64,000 nucleotides of DNA, from assembly GCF_002159265.1 (NCBI RefSeq), contig NZ_NFHG01000004.1, positions 1 to 64,000 on the forward strand, read 5' to 3'. Below are positions 16,246-25,553 of this stretch, in pieces. Both the position numbers and the translations under genes were made by a program. Position 1 is the stretch's first letter. Each line of letters opens with the position of its first letter. The notes beneath the pieces were generated by a model, which saw nothing but the letters and a program-made list of their open reading frames with translations, was not told where the DNA came from and did not search any database. This stretch comes from Flavonifractor sp. An82 (GTDB taxonomy: Bacteria > Bacillota > Clostridia > Oscillospirales > Oscillospiraceae).

Positions 16246-18642
16246 ATGAAGCAGATGCGGAAGAGATTGATGCGCCTGCTGTCCGCGGGTACCGGTCTGG
16301 CCCTGCTGGCAGGCATGCTGCCCGGGGCTCTGGCGGCCACGTCGGTTCTGGAGTATGAGGTGGATTCCGACGATGTGCTGGAGATCACCGACAAGGCTCT
16401 GAATGACTACTGCAAGAAAAAAACAGACAGCAACATGGACTACATTTACTTTACCGACCTGCCCTCTGCCAGTAAGGGAACCCTCTATTACTGCGACAAT
16501 TATGAAAAGAAGAATCCCATTGAGGTCGAAGAAAATGAAGATATCCCCTATAATGAACTCTATTACTTGCTCTTTGAGCCGGATGAGGACTTTGACGGTA
16601 CCGTCACCATCCCCTTTGAGGGTGAGTCGGTCGGTGAAGATGCCTATTGGGGCGATCTGGTCATCGAGGTGACCGGTGTGGGTTCCTCCTCTTCTTCCGG
16701 CGAACTGACCTATGAGATCGACGGGGATGAGACCCTGGAGCTGGATGTGGACGAGTTTGACCAGTATGTTTATGACCATACCCAAAGGGGCGAGGAGGTA
16801 AAGGAGCTCTGGTTCACCAGCCTGCCCTCCTCCAGCAAGGGTACGCTCTACTACGACTACGGTTACTCCAGCCAGAAGAAGGTCCGCGAGGACGACGAAT
16901 ATGACCATCGTGACATCGACTATCTGACCTTTGTGCCTGAGGAGGACTATAAGGGTACTGTTACCCTGTCCTTCCGGGGACTTTCGGACAGAGATGAGTC
17001 CTTCTCCGGCGACCTGGTCATCAAGGTGAACGGCGGGGATAAGGTCACCGGCGATGTGACCTATGAGGTGGAGGTCAACGATACCGTGGACCTGCGCTAC
17101 CGGGACTTCAGTAACTACAGCGTCGACGAGACAGGGGACGACGTGGACTACATCTGGTTCACCGACCTGCCCTCCTACCGTGAGGGTACCCTCTACTACG
17201 ATTACGACGACCGGTATGAGGACGGCACCGAGGTGGACGAAAACAAAGACTATGACTATGACGAGATCGATGATCTGACCTTTGTGCCCTACAAGGACTT
17301 TGAAGGCACCGTCACCATCGGCTTTGCCGGCAAGGCCGACAACCGGGAGACCTTCTCCGGCGAGCTGGTGATCCAGGTGGGCGACGCCTCCGACGGCGAC
17401 ATCACCGTGAAGCTCCAGGCCGCCAACGGCGCCGACCTGACCTTCCGGGCGGATACCTTCAACCAGGCCTGCGTGGAGGAATTTGGGTCCAACCTGGACT
17501 ACGTCATCTTCGACTACACCTCCGGCCGGAGCGGCTACCTCTACTACCAGTACGGCCAGTCCAACGAGAGCGAGGTGGAGAATGCCCGGTATTACCGCTC
17601 CTCCTATCCCAGCCTGGACCAGATCACCTTTGTCGCCGGCAGCGGTACCGGCAGCACGGTACGTATCCCCTTCAGCGGAAAGACCACCAATGGCAAGACC
17701 TTTGACGGAGAGGTGGAGATCACCTACGTCACCCTGAAGGATCCCAGTGTTATTGTCTACACCTCCAACGGCCTGGGTGTGAAGTTCAAGGACAGCGATT
17801 TCCGGGCTGCCTGCGCCTCCCGTGGGGGCCAGGCCCTGAGCACCGTCCGGTTCCTGGAGCCCGAGCTGACCGGCGGCAGCCTCTATTACAGCTTTACCAG
17901 CCCCATGCAGTACCGGGGCCCCGTGGTCTCCAGCGTGGACTATTCTGCGGGCGGCCTGTATTCCCTCAGTGAGATCACCTTCCTGCCCAAGGCGGGCTAC
18001 ACCGGTATGGTCTCCATTCCCTACGTGGGCACCGATACTGCGGGTATCACCTATGACGGCACGCTGAACATCCTGGTCAGCGCCCCCACCACCAGCCGCT
18101 TTACCGACATGGGCACCTACGGCTGGGCCCTGCCCTCCGTGGAGTTCATGGCCGCCTACGGCATCACCACCGGCACCGGCAACGGCAGCACCTACAGCCC
18201 CGCCGGTCCCATGACCCGCGGTGACTATATCCTGATGCTGTGCCGCACCTTCGGCTTTACCACCACCCAGACCGGCAACTTCACCGACGTGCCCGCCGGT
18301 ATCTACTATGCCGATGCCCTGGCTGCCGCCAAGGCCCTGGGTATTGCCACCGGCGACAGCAACGGCGCTTTCCATCCCGGCGATCCGGTGACCCGGCAGG
18401 ACGCCATGGTGTTCCTGTATAAGGCCATGGATGTAGCCGACAAGGATATGCCCAGCGCCAATGTCAATGTGCTCAACCGGTTCTCCGACGTTGCCTCCGT
18501 GGCGGAGAGCGCCAAGCCCGCCGTGGCCGCCATGGTGCAGGCCGGCGTGATCCAGGGCAACGGACTGGGCCAGCTCAATCCCAAGGGCACTCTGACCCGG
18601 GCGGAGATGGCTACCATCCTCCACCGCGCCGTTACTCTGTGA
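16246..18642 (+). CDS. Secreted SLH-domain surface protein with five tandem beta-rich repeats
   Basis: 798 aa. Signal peptide at residues 1-30 (RLMRLLSAGTGLALLAGMLP, then ALAA). Five repeats of ~115 aa begin near residues 28, 152, 269, 384 and 498. Each carries an acidic start (e.g. DDVLEI), a middle F-x-x-LPSxxxGTLYYDY motif, then LTFVPxxDYxGTVTIxFxG and a closing SGDLVIxV strand. The first three are strongly Asp/Glu/Tyr-rich; the last two are more diverged. Three SLH domains (~616-660, 677-725, 744-798) would bind the pyruvylated cell-wall polymer. Function unknown; the repeats look like adhesin or ligand-binding modules. ATG follows GGAGAG. Confidence 0.9.
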   Translation: MKQMRKRLMRLLSAGTGLALLAGMLPGALAATSVLEYEVDSDDVLEITDKALNDYCKKKTDSNMDYIYFTDLPSASKGTLYYCDNYEKKNPIEVEENEDIPYNELYYLLFEPDEDFDGTVTIPFEGESVGEDAYWGDLVIEVTGVGSSSSSGELTYEIDGDETLELDVDEFDQYVYDHTQRGEEVKELWFTSLPSSSKGTLYYDYGYSSQKKVREDDEYDHRDIDYLTFVPEEDYKGTVTLSFRGLSDRDESFSGDLVIKVNGGDKVTGDVTYEVEVNDTVDLRYRDFSNYSVDETGDDVDYIWFTDLPSYREGTLYYDYDDRYEDGTEVDENKDYDYDEIDDLTFVPYKDFEGTVTIGFAGKADNRETFSGELVIQVGDASDGDITVKLQAANGADLTFRADTFNQACVEEFGSNLDYVIFDYTSGRSGYLYYQYGQSNESEVENARYYRSSYPSLDQITFVAGSGTGSTVRIPFSGKTTNGKTFDGEVEITYVTLKDPSVIVYTSNGLGVKFKDSDFRAACASRGGQALSTVRFLEPELTGGSLYYSFTSPMQYRGPVVSSVDYSAGGLYSLSEITFLPKAGYTGMVSIPYVGTDTAGITYDGTLNILVSAPTTSRFTDMGTYGWALPSVEFMAAYGITTGTGNGSTYSPAGPMTRGDYILMLCRTFGFTTTQTGNFTDVPAGIYYADALAAAKALGIATGDSNGAFHPGDPVTRQDAMVFLYKAMDVADKDMPSANVNVLNRFSDVASVAESAKPAVAAMVQAGVIQGNGLGQLNPKGTLTRAEMATILHRAVTL

Positions 18643-18658
18643 TTCTTACCTGATGCTG

Positions 18659-18693
18659 AAAGGCTGGGGCCGCAAAGCGGCCCCGGCCTTTTT
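18659..18693 (+). terminator. Intrinsic terminator after the SLH repeat protein
   Basis: A 15-bp stem with one T-G pair (18659-18673 with 18677-18691), AAA loop, ending in TTTTT. Confidence 0.92.
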
Positions 18694-18718
18694 GTGCAAA
18701 ATATGCCGGGAGGAAGGC

Positions 18719-18748
18719 TTGAAAAACCGACTTGGGGTATGATATAGT
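18719..18748 (+). promoter_or_regulatory. Promoter of the HAD hydrolase / prfC pair
   Basis: -35 TTGAAA (18719-18724), 18-nt spacer, -10 TATAGT (18743-18748). Confidence 0.6.
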
Positions 18749-18823
18749 AACATTGTATTGGTATCGGCTGCATCCCTTCGGATGTGGTCGTTTTTTGAGA
18801 CGAAAGCGGGAGGCGCGTATCCT

Positions 18824-19465
18824 TTGTTTGACGGACTGCTCTTTGATCTGGATGGGACCCTGTGGGACTCGGTGGACGCCATCTGCCTGTCCTGGAACAG
18901 TGTGCTGGAGCGGCGCAACCCCCAGCTGGCGGGACTGGTGACCCGTGAGAATGTCACCGGCTGCATGGGCATGCTGCTGCCCGACATCGTGAAGAAGCTG
19001 GTGCCCGATATTCCCAAGGAGGAGATCCGCCCTCTGCTGGATGAACTGCTGGTGGTGGAAAACGACTATGTGGCCACCCACGGCGGCGTGCTCTATCCCC
19101 GGGTGGAGGAGACCCTGGAGCGACTGGCCCGGGACTATCCCCTGTTTATCGTCAGCAACTGCCAGGACGGCTACATCGAGGCCTTTTTCCAGGCCCACGG
19201 CCTGGGGAGGTTTTTCAAGGACTATGAGAATCCCGGCCGCACCGGCAAGCCCAAAGGGGACAATATCGCCCTGATGGTACAGCGCAACGGCCTGAAACAT
19301 CCCCTCTACATCGGGGACACCCATGGGGACTACAACGCCGCTACCCAGGCGGGGGTGCCCTTCCTTCACGCCGCCTATGGCTTTGGTCACATCGACCGTG
19401 AGGTGCCCCGAGTGGAGGCCTTTGAGGATATTCCGGCGGCGGTGGAGCGGCTCAGCCCGCCGTAA
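18824..19465 (+). CDS. HAD-family hydrolase (phosphoglycolate phosphatase-like)
   Basis: 213 aa. The four HAD motifs are present: I FDLDGTLWDS with the nucleophile Asp, II IVSNCQ, III Lys in GKPKGDN, IV IGDTHGD. A helical cap follows motif I, as in class I phosphatases such as phosphoglycolate phosphatase/pyrophosphatase; the substrate is not predictable. The start is probably TTG 18824, giving a protein that begins directly with the first beta-strand and lying ~10 nt after GGGAGG; upstream in-frame codons lack an RBS. It is followed 57 nt later by prfC. Confidence 0.85.
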   Translation: MFDGLLFDLDGTLWDSVDAICLSWNSVLERRNPQLAGLVTRENVTGCMGMLLPDIVKKLVPDIPKEEIRPLLDELLVVENDYVATHGGVLYPRVEETLERLARDYPLFIVSNCQDGYIEAFFQAHGLGRFFKDYENPGRTGKPKGDNIALMVQRNGLKHPLYIGDTHGDYNAATQAGVPFLHAAYGFGHIDREVPRVEAFEDIPAAVERLSPP

Positions 19466-19522
19466 TATGGATGCCGCCCCCTGAGAATGGATATTTGACA
19501 TTTTAACAAGGAGGACATCACC

Positions 19523-21124
19523 TTGTCACAATACGAATCTGAAATCAAGCGCCGCAGAACCTTTGCGATCATTTCTCACCCCGACGCCGGTAAGACGACC
19601 CTGACTGAGAAATTCCTGCTCTACGGCGGAGCCATCGCCCAGGCCGGTCAGGTCAAGGGCAAGAAAAACACCCGTGCCGCCACCTCCGACTGGATGGAGA
19701 TCGAGAAGCAGCGCGGCATTTCCGTCACCTCCTCCGTCATGCAGTTCCAGTACGAGGGCTACTGCATCAACATCCTGGACACCCCCGGCCACCAGGACTT
19801 CTCCGAGGATACCTACCGTACCCTCATGGCTGCCGACAGCGCCGTCATGGTCATCGACGCCGCCAAGGGCGTGGAGGCCCAGACCCGGAAGCTGTTCAAG
19901 GTGTGCGCCATGCGGGACATCCCCATCTTCACCTTCATCAACAAGATGGACCGTGAGGCCCGGGACTCCTTCGAGCTGCTGGAGGAGCTGGAGAAGGAAC
20001 TGGGCATCGAGACCTACCCCGTCAACTGGCCCATCGGCTGCGGCAAGGACTTCAAGGGCGTGTACGATCGGGGCAGCAAGAAGATCATCCACTTCACCTC
20101 CAACGGCGGCGCCAAGGCGGCCACCGCCACCGAGGTGGAGCTGGGGGACCCCAACCTGGACGGCCTCATCGGAGAGCGGCTCCATCAGCAGCTGGTGGAT
20201 GAGATCGAGCTGCTGGACGGCGCTGCCGCCGAGTTCGACCTGGACCGGGTGCGCCACGGCAAGCTGTCCCCCGTGTTCTTCGGCTCCGCCCTCACCAACT
20301 TCGGCGTGGAGCCCTTCCTGGAGCACTTCCTCCAGATGACCACCGCCCCTCTGCCCCGGAAGGCAGGGGAGGAGATCATCGACTCCATGGACGACAACTT
20401 CTCCGCCTTTGTGTTCAAGATCCAGGCCAACATGAACAAGGCCCACCGGGACCGGATCGCCTTCATGCGCATCGTCTCCGGCAAGTTCGAGGCGGACAAG
20501 GAGGTCTACCACGTCCAGGGCGGCAAGAAGATCCGCCTGTCCCGGCCCCAGCAGCTGATGGCGGCCGAGCGGGAGATCATCGAGGAGGCCTATGCCGGCG
20601 ATATCATCGGCGTGTTTGACCCGGGCATCTTCTCCATCGGCGACACCCTGTGCACCGCCTCCAAAAAGTTCAAGTTCGACCCCATCCCCACCTTTGCCCC
20701 CGAGCACTTCAAGCGGGTGCGCTCTCTGGACACCATGAAGCGCAAGCAGTTTTTGAAGGGCATGGAGCAGATCGCCCAGGAGGGCGCCATCCAGATCTTC
20801 AAGACCCCCTATTCCGGCATGGAGGAGGTCATTGTGGGCGTGGTGGGCACCCTGCAGTTTGACGTGCTGGAGTACCGGCTGAAGAACGAGTACAACGTGG
20901 ACCTCTACATGGAGGGCCTGCCCTACGAGTACCTGCGGTGGATCGACACCGAGGACGGCCAGCCGGTGAAGGAGGAGGACCTGAACCTGGGTACCGACAC
21001 CAAGCTGGTGGAGGATTACAAGGGCAACCAGCTGCTGCTCTTCGGGTCCCAGTGGGCCATCAACTGGACGGAGGAGCGCAACAAGAACCTCACCTTCCAC
21101 GAGTTCGGCGGCACCAACTTTTGA
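19523..21124 (+). CDS. prfC: Peptide chain release factor 3 (RF3)
   Basis: Translational GTPase that removes RF1/RF2 from the ribosome after peptide release. 533 aa, typical length. The G domain shows SHPDAGKTTLTEK (P-loop), RGISVTSS (switch I), DTPGHQDFSEDTYRTL (switch II, the RF3 version) and NKMD. Domain II and the RF3-specific C-terminal domain follow. The start is TTG 19523, 7-8 nt after AAGGAGG. Confidence 0.96.
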   Translation: MSQYESEIKRRRTFAIISHPDAGKTTLTEKFLLYGGAIAQAGQVKGKKNTRAATSDWMEIEKQRGISVTSSVMQFQYEGYCINILDTPGHQDFSEDTYRTLMAADSAVMVIDAAKGVEAQTRKLFKVCAMRDIPIFTFINKMDREARDSFELLEELEKELGIETYPVNWPIGCGKDFKGVYDRGSKKIIHFTSNGGAKAATATEVELGDPNLDGLIGERLHQQLVDEIELLDGAAAEFDLDRVRHGKLSPVFFGSALTNFGVEPFLEHFLQMTTAPLPRKAGEEIIDSMDDNFSAFVFKIQANMNKAHRDRIAFMRIVSGKFEADKEVYHVQGGKKIRLSRPQQLMAAEREIIEEAYAGDIIGVFDPGIFSIGDTLCTASKKFKFDPIPTFAPEHFKRVRSLDTMKRKQFLKGMEQIAQEGAIQIFKTPYSGMEEVIVGVVGTLQFDVLEYRLKNEYNVDLYMEGLPYEYLRWIDTEDGQPVKEEDLNLGTDTKLVEDYKGNQLLLFGSQWAINWTEERNKNLTFHEFGGTNF

Positions 21125-21130
21125 GTATTC

Positions 21131-21160
21131 GGCGGCCCGCGCATTGCGCGGGCCGCCTTT
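21131..21160 (+). terminator. Hairpin after prfC (probable terminator)
   Basis: GGCGGCCCGCGC pairs with GCGCGGGCCGCC around ATT; only TTT follows, so termination may be incomplete. Between here and 21310 there are two more short hairpins (21204-21220; 21278-21290) but no gene. Confidence 0.7.
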
Positions 21161-21309
21161 GCGCGTTTTGGGAAAAAGCCCGCAAACCATTGGGAGAGCA
21201 GGACTCGACCAACGGTCGAGGGGGAAATAGCTCCTCATTTCTTGACTTTTTCCCGTCGGGCGGGTAGGGTGTGTGTCGGGCGGTTCGCCCAAGATCGGAG
21301 GTCCTTGCT

Positions 21310-22353
21310 TTGGATGAAAAGAAAACCTTTGGCGCCTATATCCGCCGCAAGCGGGGGGAGACCGGCCTGACCCAGCGGGAGCTGGCCCAGGCGCTCTATG
21401 TGACGGAGTCCTCGGTGAGCAAATGGGAGCGGGGCTTGTCCTACCCTGACGTGTCCCTGGTGCCTGCCATCTGCCGGCTGCTCCATATCTCGGAGCACGA
21501 GTTCTTCACCGCCTGTGACGACGATGAGGCCAGCGCCCAGGCCAGAGCCGCGGCGGTGTGGAACGGAGTGGTGAGGGGGACCCGTATTTTCTTTGCCGCC
21601 GCCTACCTCACCGCCCTGATCCCCTGCTTTATCTGCAACCTGGTCTTTGAGGGGCGGCTGAGCTGGTTCTGGATCGTGCTCTTCTCCCTGGGGATGGCTT
21701 TTTGCGTGACCAACCTGCCCTTCCGCCTGAAGAAAAACAAGCTGCCCATCTGCATGGGGGCCCTGTCGGCCTGCCTGTTGCTGCTTCTGGTATCCTGCTG
21801 GGGGGTGACCGGCGGCTCCTGGCTGGGGGGCGGGCTTGCCATCACCGCAGCCTGTCTGGCCCTGCCCTGGGGTCTGTGGGCGGTCAACCGCTTTTACTCC
21901 GGACACCGCCTGCCGGCCTTCCTGGCCCTGCTGACGGTGTGGCTCTTCGTGCTGCTGGCGGTGATCTCCCTGGCCACCGGAGGAGACTGGCTGCTCAGTC
22001 TGGGATATCCCATTGCCGCCTTCGTGATGGCCCTGGTCTGGCTGCTCTTTGTGATCCTCTACTGGCTGCCAGCGGGGCCCTGGCTGAAGGGGGGGCTGGC
22101 CGCCCTGGAGATCACCTTTGTCATTCCCCTGGGCAACTGCCTGGGCGCCTGGCTGGTGCCCGAGCAGAAGGTGCCCACTCTGGCCCAGTACTTTGCCTGG
22201 CAGGTGCTGGTGACCCACGCCGACGTGGGGGGCTTCTCCTGGATCAATGTGCTGGTTTTTGCCATCATGCTGCTGGCCGCCCTGGCCCTCGTGGGGGTGG
22301 GGGTGTGGCTGGAGCTGCGGCGGCTGCGGCGAAAAAAGAATAACGGGAAATAA
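21310..22353 (+). CDS. XRE-family regulator fused to a multi-pass membrane domain
   Basis: 347 aa. N-terminal Cro/CI helix-turn-helix (residues ~5-62: FGAYIRRKRGETGLTQRELA, then VTESSVSKWERGLSYPD), then a membrane region of about eight hydrophobic helices to the end. Similar HTH-membrane fusions in Clostridia are thought to sense membrane or envelope state, but targets are unknown. The start is probably TTG 21310, 8 nt after GGAGG; the open frame upstream has no coding character. It stands alone and ends in a bidirectional terminator shared with the convergent GLUG gene. Confidence 0.85.
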   Translation: MDEKKTFGAYIRRKRGETGLTQRELAQALYVTESSVSKWERGLSYPDVSLVPAICRLLHISEHEFFTACDDDEASAQARAAAVWNGVVRGTRIFFAAAYLTALIPCFICNLVFEGRLSWFWIVLFSLGMAFCVTNLPFRLKKNKLPICMGALSACLLLLLVSCWGVTGGSWLGGGLAITAACLALPWGLWAVNRFYSGHRLPAFLALLTVWLFVLLAVISLATGGDWLLSLGYPIAAFVMALVWLLFVILYWLPAGPWLKGGLAALEITFVIPLGNCLGAWLVPEQKVPTLAQYFAWQVLVTHADVGGFSWINVLVFAIMLLAALALVGVGVWLELRRLRRKKNNGK

Positions 22354-22388
22354 AAAGAGGCAGACACTTGGGTGTCTGCCTCTTTTTT
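22353..22388. terminator. Bidirectional terminator between the XRE and GLUG genes
   Basis: AAAAAGAGGCAGACAC pairs perfectly with GTGTCTGCCTCTTTTT (loop TTGG); A and T runs on both sides serve both convergent genes. Confidence 0.95.
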
Positions 22389-22391
22389 GAT

Positions 22392-25300
22392 TCACTTGAC
22401 GTCCGCAGTGGCGCGCCCCTTCTTCCGTCGGCGCAGGAGCAGGAGGGCCGCAAGCAGGACCAGCAGGCCGCCGCAGACGGGCAGGATGATGAGCAGGGGG
22501 TTGAGGGCAGGCTGGTCCAGCAGGGCGATCTGCCCCTGGGCGGGGCCCTCAAAGACCAGATAGCTGCCGTCCAGCTGAGCCTCCACCACCTGCCAGCTGC
22601 CGTCAGCCTGCCGGATGGCCGCCTGCGGGCGGTCAGTATCCGCCGCCCGCAGACGGAGGGTCACGGTGTCGCTCTGGCAGTGGGTGACGGTGTAGGACCA
22701 GCTGCCCATGCTCTGCCGGCCCGACAGGGTGGGAACGTCCTCCAGGGACTCCAGGTCCAGGGTGGACTCCGGCGCGAAGGCGCCCTCCGCCAGCAGGACG
22801 GGAAACTCTCCGCCGGAGGAGAGGGTGGCGGTGGGCTGGGTGAACTGGGCCTCCAGCACCATGGAACGGGTAAGGCCCTTCACCGGGAAATCGGGCCACA
22901 CACCGTATTCCCCGTCCTTCTCCGGGGGCTGGGGCACTTGACTCTGGTCCAGATCGTCCCCGTAGGAGAAGGGGATCTCAGCCACCGTTTGGCCATCCAC
23001 CACAAAACGGTAGGAGAAGGTAAGGAAGTCCGCCGGGATGTAATCCAGCTGGGAAAAGGACGTAAAGTCCAGACCCTCGGCCTGACCGGTGACGTCCACC
23101 CCGTCCAGGCCCGCCAGATCCTCCAGCAGGTAGCGGTTGCCGGTAAGGGCGTCCTCCGACTGACCGGCGACGGCCCCCCGGTACTCCCCGTCCCCCTGGG
23201 CCCGCACCATGGCCCGGCAGTCGGTGAGGGTGCCGCCCAGACCGGCAATGCCGCCCAGCCAGCTGCCGCCGTCCAGGTCTACCAGGGCGGCGCAGCGGAG
23301 CACGGTGCCGTCGGTGCGGCCGGCGATACCGCCGCAGTAGTCGGTGCCGGTGGTGACGGACCCCCGGGCAGCGCAGTCCACGATGGCGCCGGTGGTACAC
23401 CGGCCGGCAATGCCGCCGCCGCAGTCGTTTTTCACGGTGACGGCGCCGTCAAACCGGCAGTCCCGCACCGCCGCCCGTAGGGTGGCATATACATCAGCCA
23501 GAAGCTTCAGGTCCTCCACGTCAAAGGTTTCCTCCGGATCGTCGGTGAGTTCAGCCCCTACCGCGCCTACGATACCGCCTACGTTGGAGTCCCCATCCAC
23601 GGTGCAGGAGGCGGTGCAGGCGGCCACCACGCCGGAGCCCTGGGTGGCATCCTGGGACAGATCGGCGGTGGTGAGCTCCGGTTCCTGGCCCAGTTGATAG
23701 ATGGCTTGGCGCACCTGGTCCAGGGCCCCGGTCACTTGTTGGGCGGAGGCATGGAGGGCCTGGTTGTCCTTCCCGGCGGCCTGGGTCATGCTGTCCACCC
23801 GGTCCTGGATCACATCCAGCTGGCCGCTGATATCCTCCGCCGCGTCCTGGGTTTTGCTGCCCAGGGTGTCGGAATAGTCCTTCAGCAGGCCGCGGACGGC
23901 GTCAGCCTGGGCGGTAACGGCGTCCAGGTCCTGTTTGGCGTTCTGGGACAGAGTGCGCCCCGCCTCCACCAGGCGGCTGGCGGCGGCGTAGATGGCGTCG
24001 GCGGCTTTATCGGCATCAGCCCGGATGGCGTCCACCTCATGGGATGTGTGTTTTCCAATGGCTTCCCAGCTGCGGAGCAGATCGCCTGCCAGGGTGGGCA
24101 GGCGGTTCAGGGCCTTCTGGATGGCGGACAGGTGGCCCGCTGGGTCCAGGGTGGGGAAGGGAATGGAGAGGGCTCCCTCCAAATCCAGATGAAGCAGACG
24201 GTCGGCTACCTGCTTGAGGTAGGTCTTTATGTTATTCAGTTCATCGGACATGGCCTTCAGGTGGGTACGGATGGTTCGTACCTGGCTCTCTACCCCGTCG
24301 ATGGCGTCCTCCAGAGCGGCGGCTGCCTTGGAGAGGGCGGAGTCGGTGCTGTCCAGCAGATCGTCCACGCTGCGGCGCAAAGCGTCGGTCTGCTCCAGCA
24401 GGGTGTCCAGCTCCGTCCAGGCGGTATCGGAGAAGGTATCCACATGGCTGCGCAGACCGTCCAGCGCAGTTCCCAGGGCGGTGATCTCCTTGTCCAGGGC
24501 GTCGGTCATGGCCTGGTAGTCATCCAGCCCCTCCTTCCCGGCGTCGTTCACCCGGTCCCGGAGTCCGCCCACCGCCTCCTGGATGGCCTGCGCATCCTCG
24601 ATGCCCCGGCCTGCTATGGCGCTGATCTGGTCGCCGAAGTCCTCCATTGCGCTAAAGAGGGTATCCAGGCTGCTGTTGAGGCTGTCGGTGGGGGAGGGGC
24701 CGTAGCGCACCTCCACGCTGGGCTCAAACTGCCCCACGATGCCCCCCACGTCCTTCCGGCCCAGGATGGAGCCGGTGTTGGTGCACTGGGAGATGTAACC
24801 GGACTGGAGCCCGGCAATGCCGCCGGTGTTGTAGCCCAGGTGCTGGTAGCCCACGGTACCGGCGTTGGAACAGTTGGAAATAGTGCCCCGGGACAGCCCG
24901 GCGATGCCGCCGGAGTTGGAGGGGGCCTCCTCGTTGGGGTCGGTGTTGACGGCGCCGGTGTTGGTGCAGCTTGTAATGGTGCCCAGGCTCTGGCCGGCAA
25001 TGCCGCCGGCGTTGCTGGGGGCGGACACGGAGGCCTGATTGATGCAGGAATCCACGGTACCGGTCTCCGTGTTGAGACCTACCACGCCGCCCACGTCCGC
25101 CTGACCAGAGACCGAGCCCTTGGCGGTGCAGTCCCGGACGGTGCCGCTGTTTTCACCGGCGATAAGCCCCACCTGCCCGGCGGTGCCGCCGGGGGACAGG
25201 GTACCCTCCACAATTAGGTCCTCCACCAGGGCGCTCTCGGTGAGGGTGCGGAAGAGGCCCACCTTGGAGCCTTTGTCGGAGAAGGAGAGGCCGGTAATGG

Positions 25301-25553
25301 TGTGGCCGTCGCCGCGGAAGGTGCCCTGGAAGATGGGAATGGGGGAAAAGTCGGTGCCGCTCAGGTCCAGGTCGGCGGTAAGCTCTACTGTCACTCCCAC
25401 TGACCAGGTGTCTTTGGTGCAGCTACGGGCGAACTCCTGGAAGTCGGAGAGGGTGGCGATGCTCACCGTCCCTGCCGCCCCGGCGGGAGGCAGCAGGGAG
25501 AAGAGGAGGGCGGCGGCCAGCAGCAGGGCCGGGATACGTTTGGTTCGGTTCAT
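22392..25553 (-). CDS. GLUG-repeat, coiled-coil surface protein with C-terminal membrane anchor
   Basis: 1053 aa. Signal peptide (residues 1-27, ending PPAGAAG), beta-rich N-terminus, then GLUG-type repeats (~100-270; units such as NAGGIAGQSLGTITSCTNTG). A very long alpha-helical region follows (~285-640, heptad-like, repeated LD/ALD/ID patterns), then more GLUG repeats (~650-800), a beta domain, a final hydrophobic helix and a basic LRRRKKGR tail. It is thus a membrane-anchored extracellular protein with a long coiled stalk. The start overlaps the stop of the MMPL gene by 4 nt, so the two are translationally coupled; it may be an extracytoplasmic partner of that transporter (inference). Confidence 0.85.
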   Translation of the reverse strand: MNRTKRIPALLLAAALLFSLLPPAGAAGTVSIATLSDFQEFARSCTKDTWSVGVTVELTADLDLSGTDFSPIPIFQGTFRGDGHTITGLSFSDKGSKVGLFRTLTESALVEDLIVEGTLSPGGTAGQVGLIAGENSGTVRDCTAKGSVSGQADVGGVVGLNTETGTVDSCINQASVSAPSNAGGIAGQSLGTITSCTNTGAVNTDPNEEAPSNSGGIAGLSRGTISNCSNAGTVGYQHLGYNTGGIAGLQSGYISQCTNTGSILGRKDVGGIVGQFEPSVEVRYGPSPTDSLNSSLDTLFSAMEDFGDQISAIAGRGIEDAQAIQEAVGGLRDRVNDAGKEGLDDYQAMTDALDKEITALGTALDGLRSHVDTFSDTAWTELDTLLEQTDALRRSVDDLLDSTDSALSKAAAALEDAIDGVESQVRTIRTHLKAMSDELNNIKTYLKQVADRLLHLDLEGALSIPFPTLDPAGHLSAIQKALNRLPTLAGDLLRSWEAIGKHTSHEVDAIRADADKAADAIYAAASRLVEAGRTLSQNAKQDLDAVTAQADAVRGLLKDYSDTLGSKTQDAAEDISGQLDVIQDRVDSMTQAAGKDNQALHASAQQVTGALDQVRQAIYQLGQEPELTTADLSQDATQGSGVVAACTASCTVDGDSNVGGIVGAVGAELTDDPEETFDVEDLKLLADVYATLRAAVRDCRFDGAVTVKNDCGGGIAGRCTTGAIVDCAARGSVTTGTDYCGGIAGRTDGTVLRCAALVDLDGGSWLGGIAGLGGTLTDCRAMVRAQGDGEYRGAVAGQSEDALTGNRYLLEDLAGLDGVDVTGQAEGLDFTSFSQLDYIPADFLTFSYRFVVDGQTVAEIPFSYGDDLDQSQVPQPPEKDGEYGVWPDFPVKGLTRSMVLEAQFTQPTATLSSGGEFPVLLAEGAFAPESTLDLESLEDVPTLSGRQSMGSWSYTVTHCQSDTVTLRLRAADTDRPQAAIRQADGSWQVVEAQLDGSYLVFEGPAQGQIALLDQPALNPLLIILPVCGGLLVLLAALLLLRRRKKGRATADVK

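Noticed and set aside
16201-18624. 807-codon open frame on the minus strand across the SLH repeat gene
   Set aside because: Gly/Val/His-rich antisense translation with no domain; the plus strand has a signal peptide, repeats and SLH domains.
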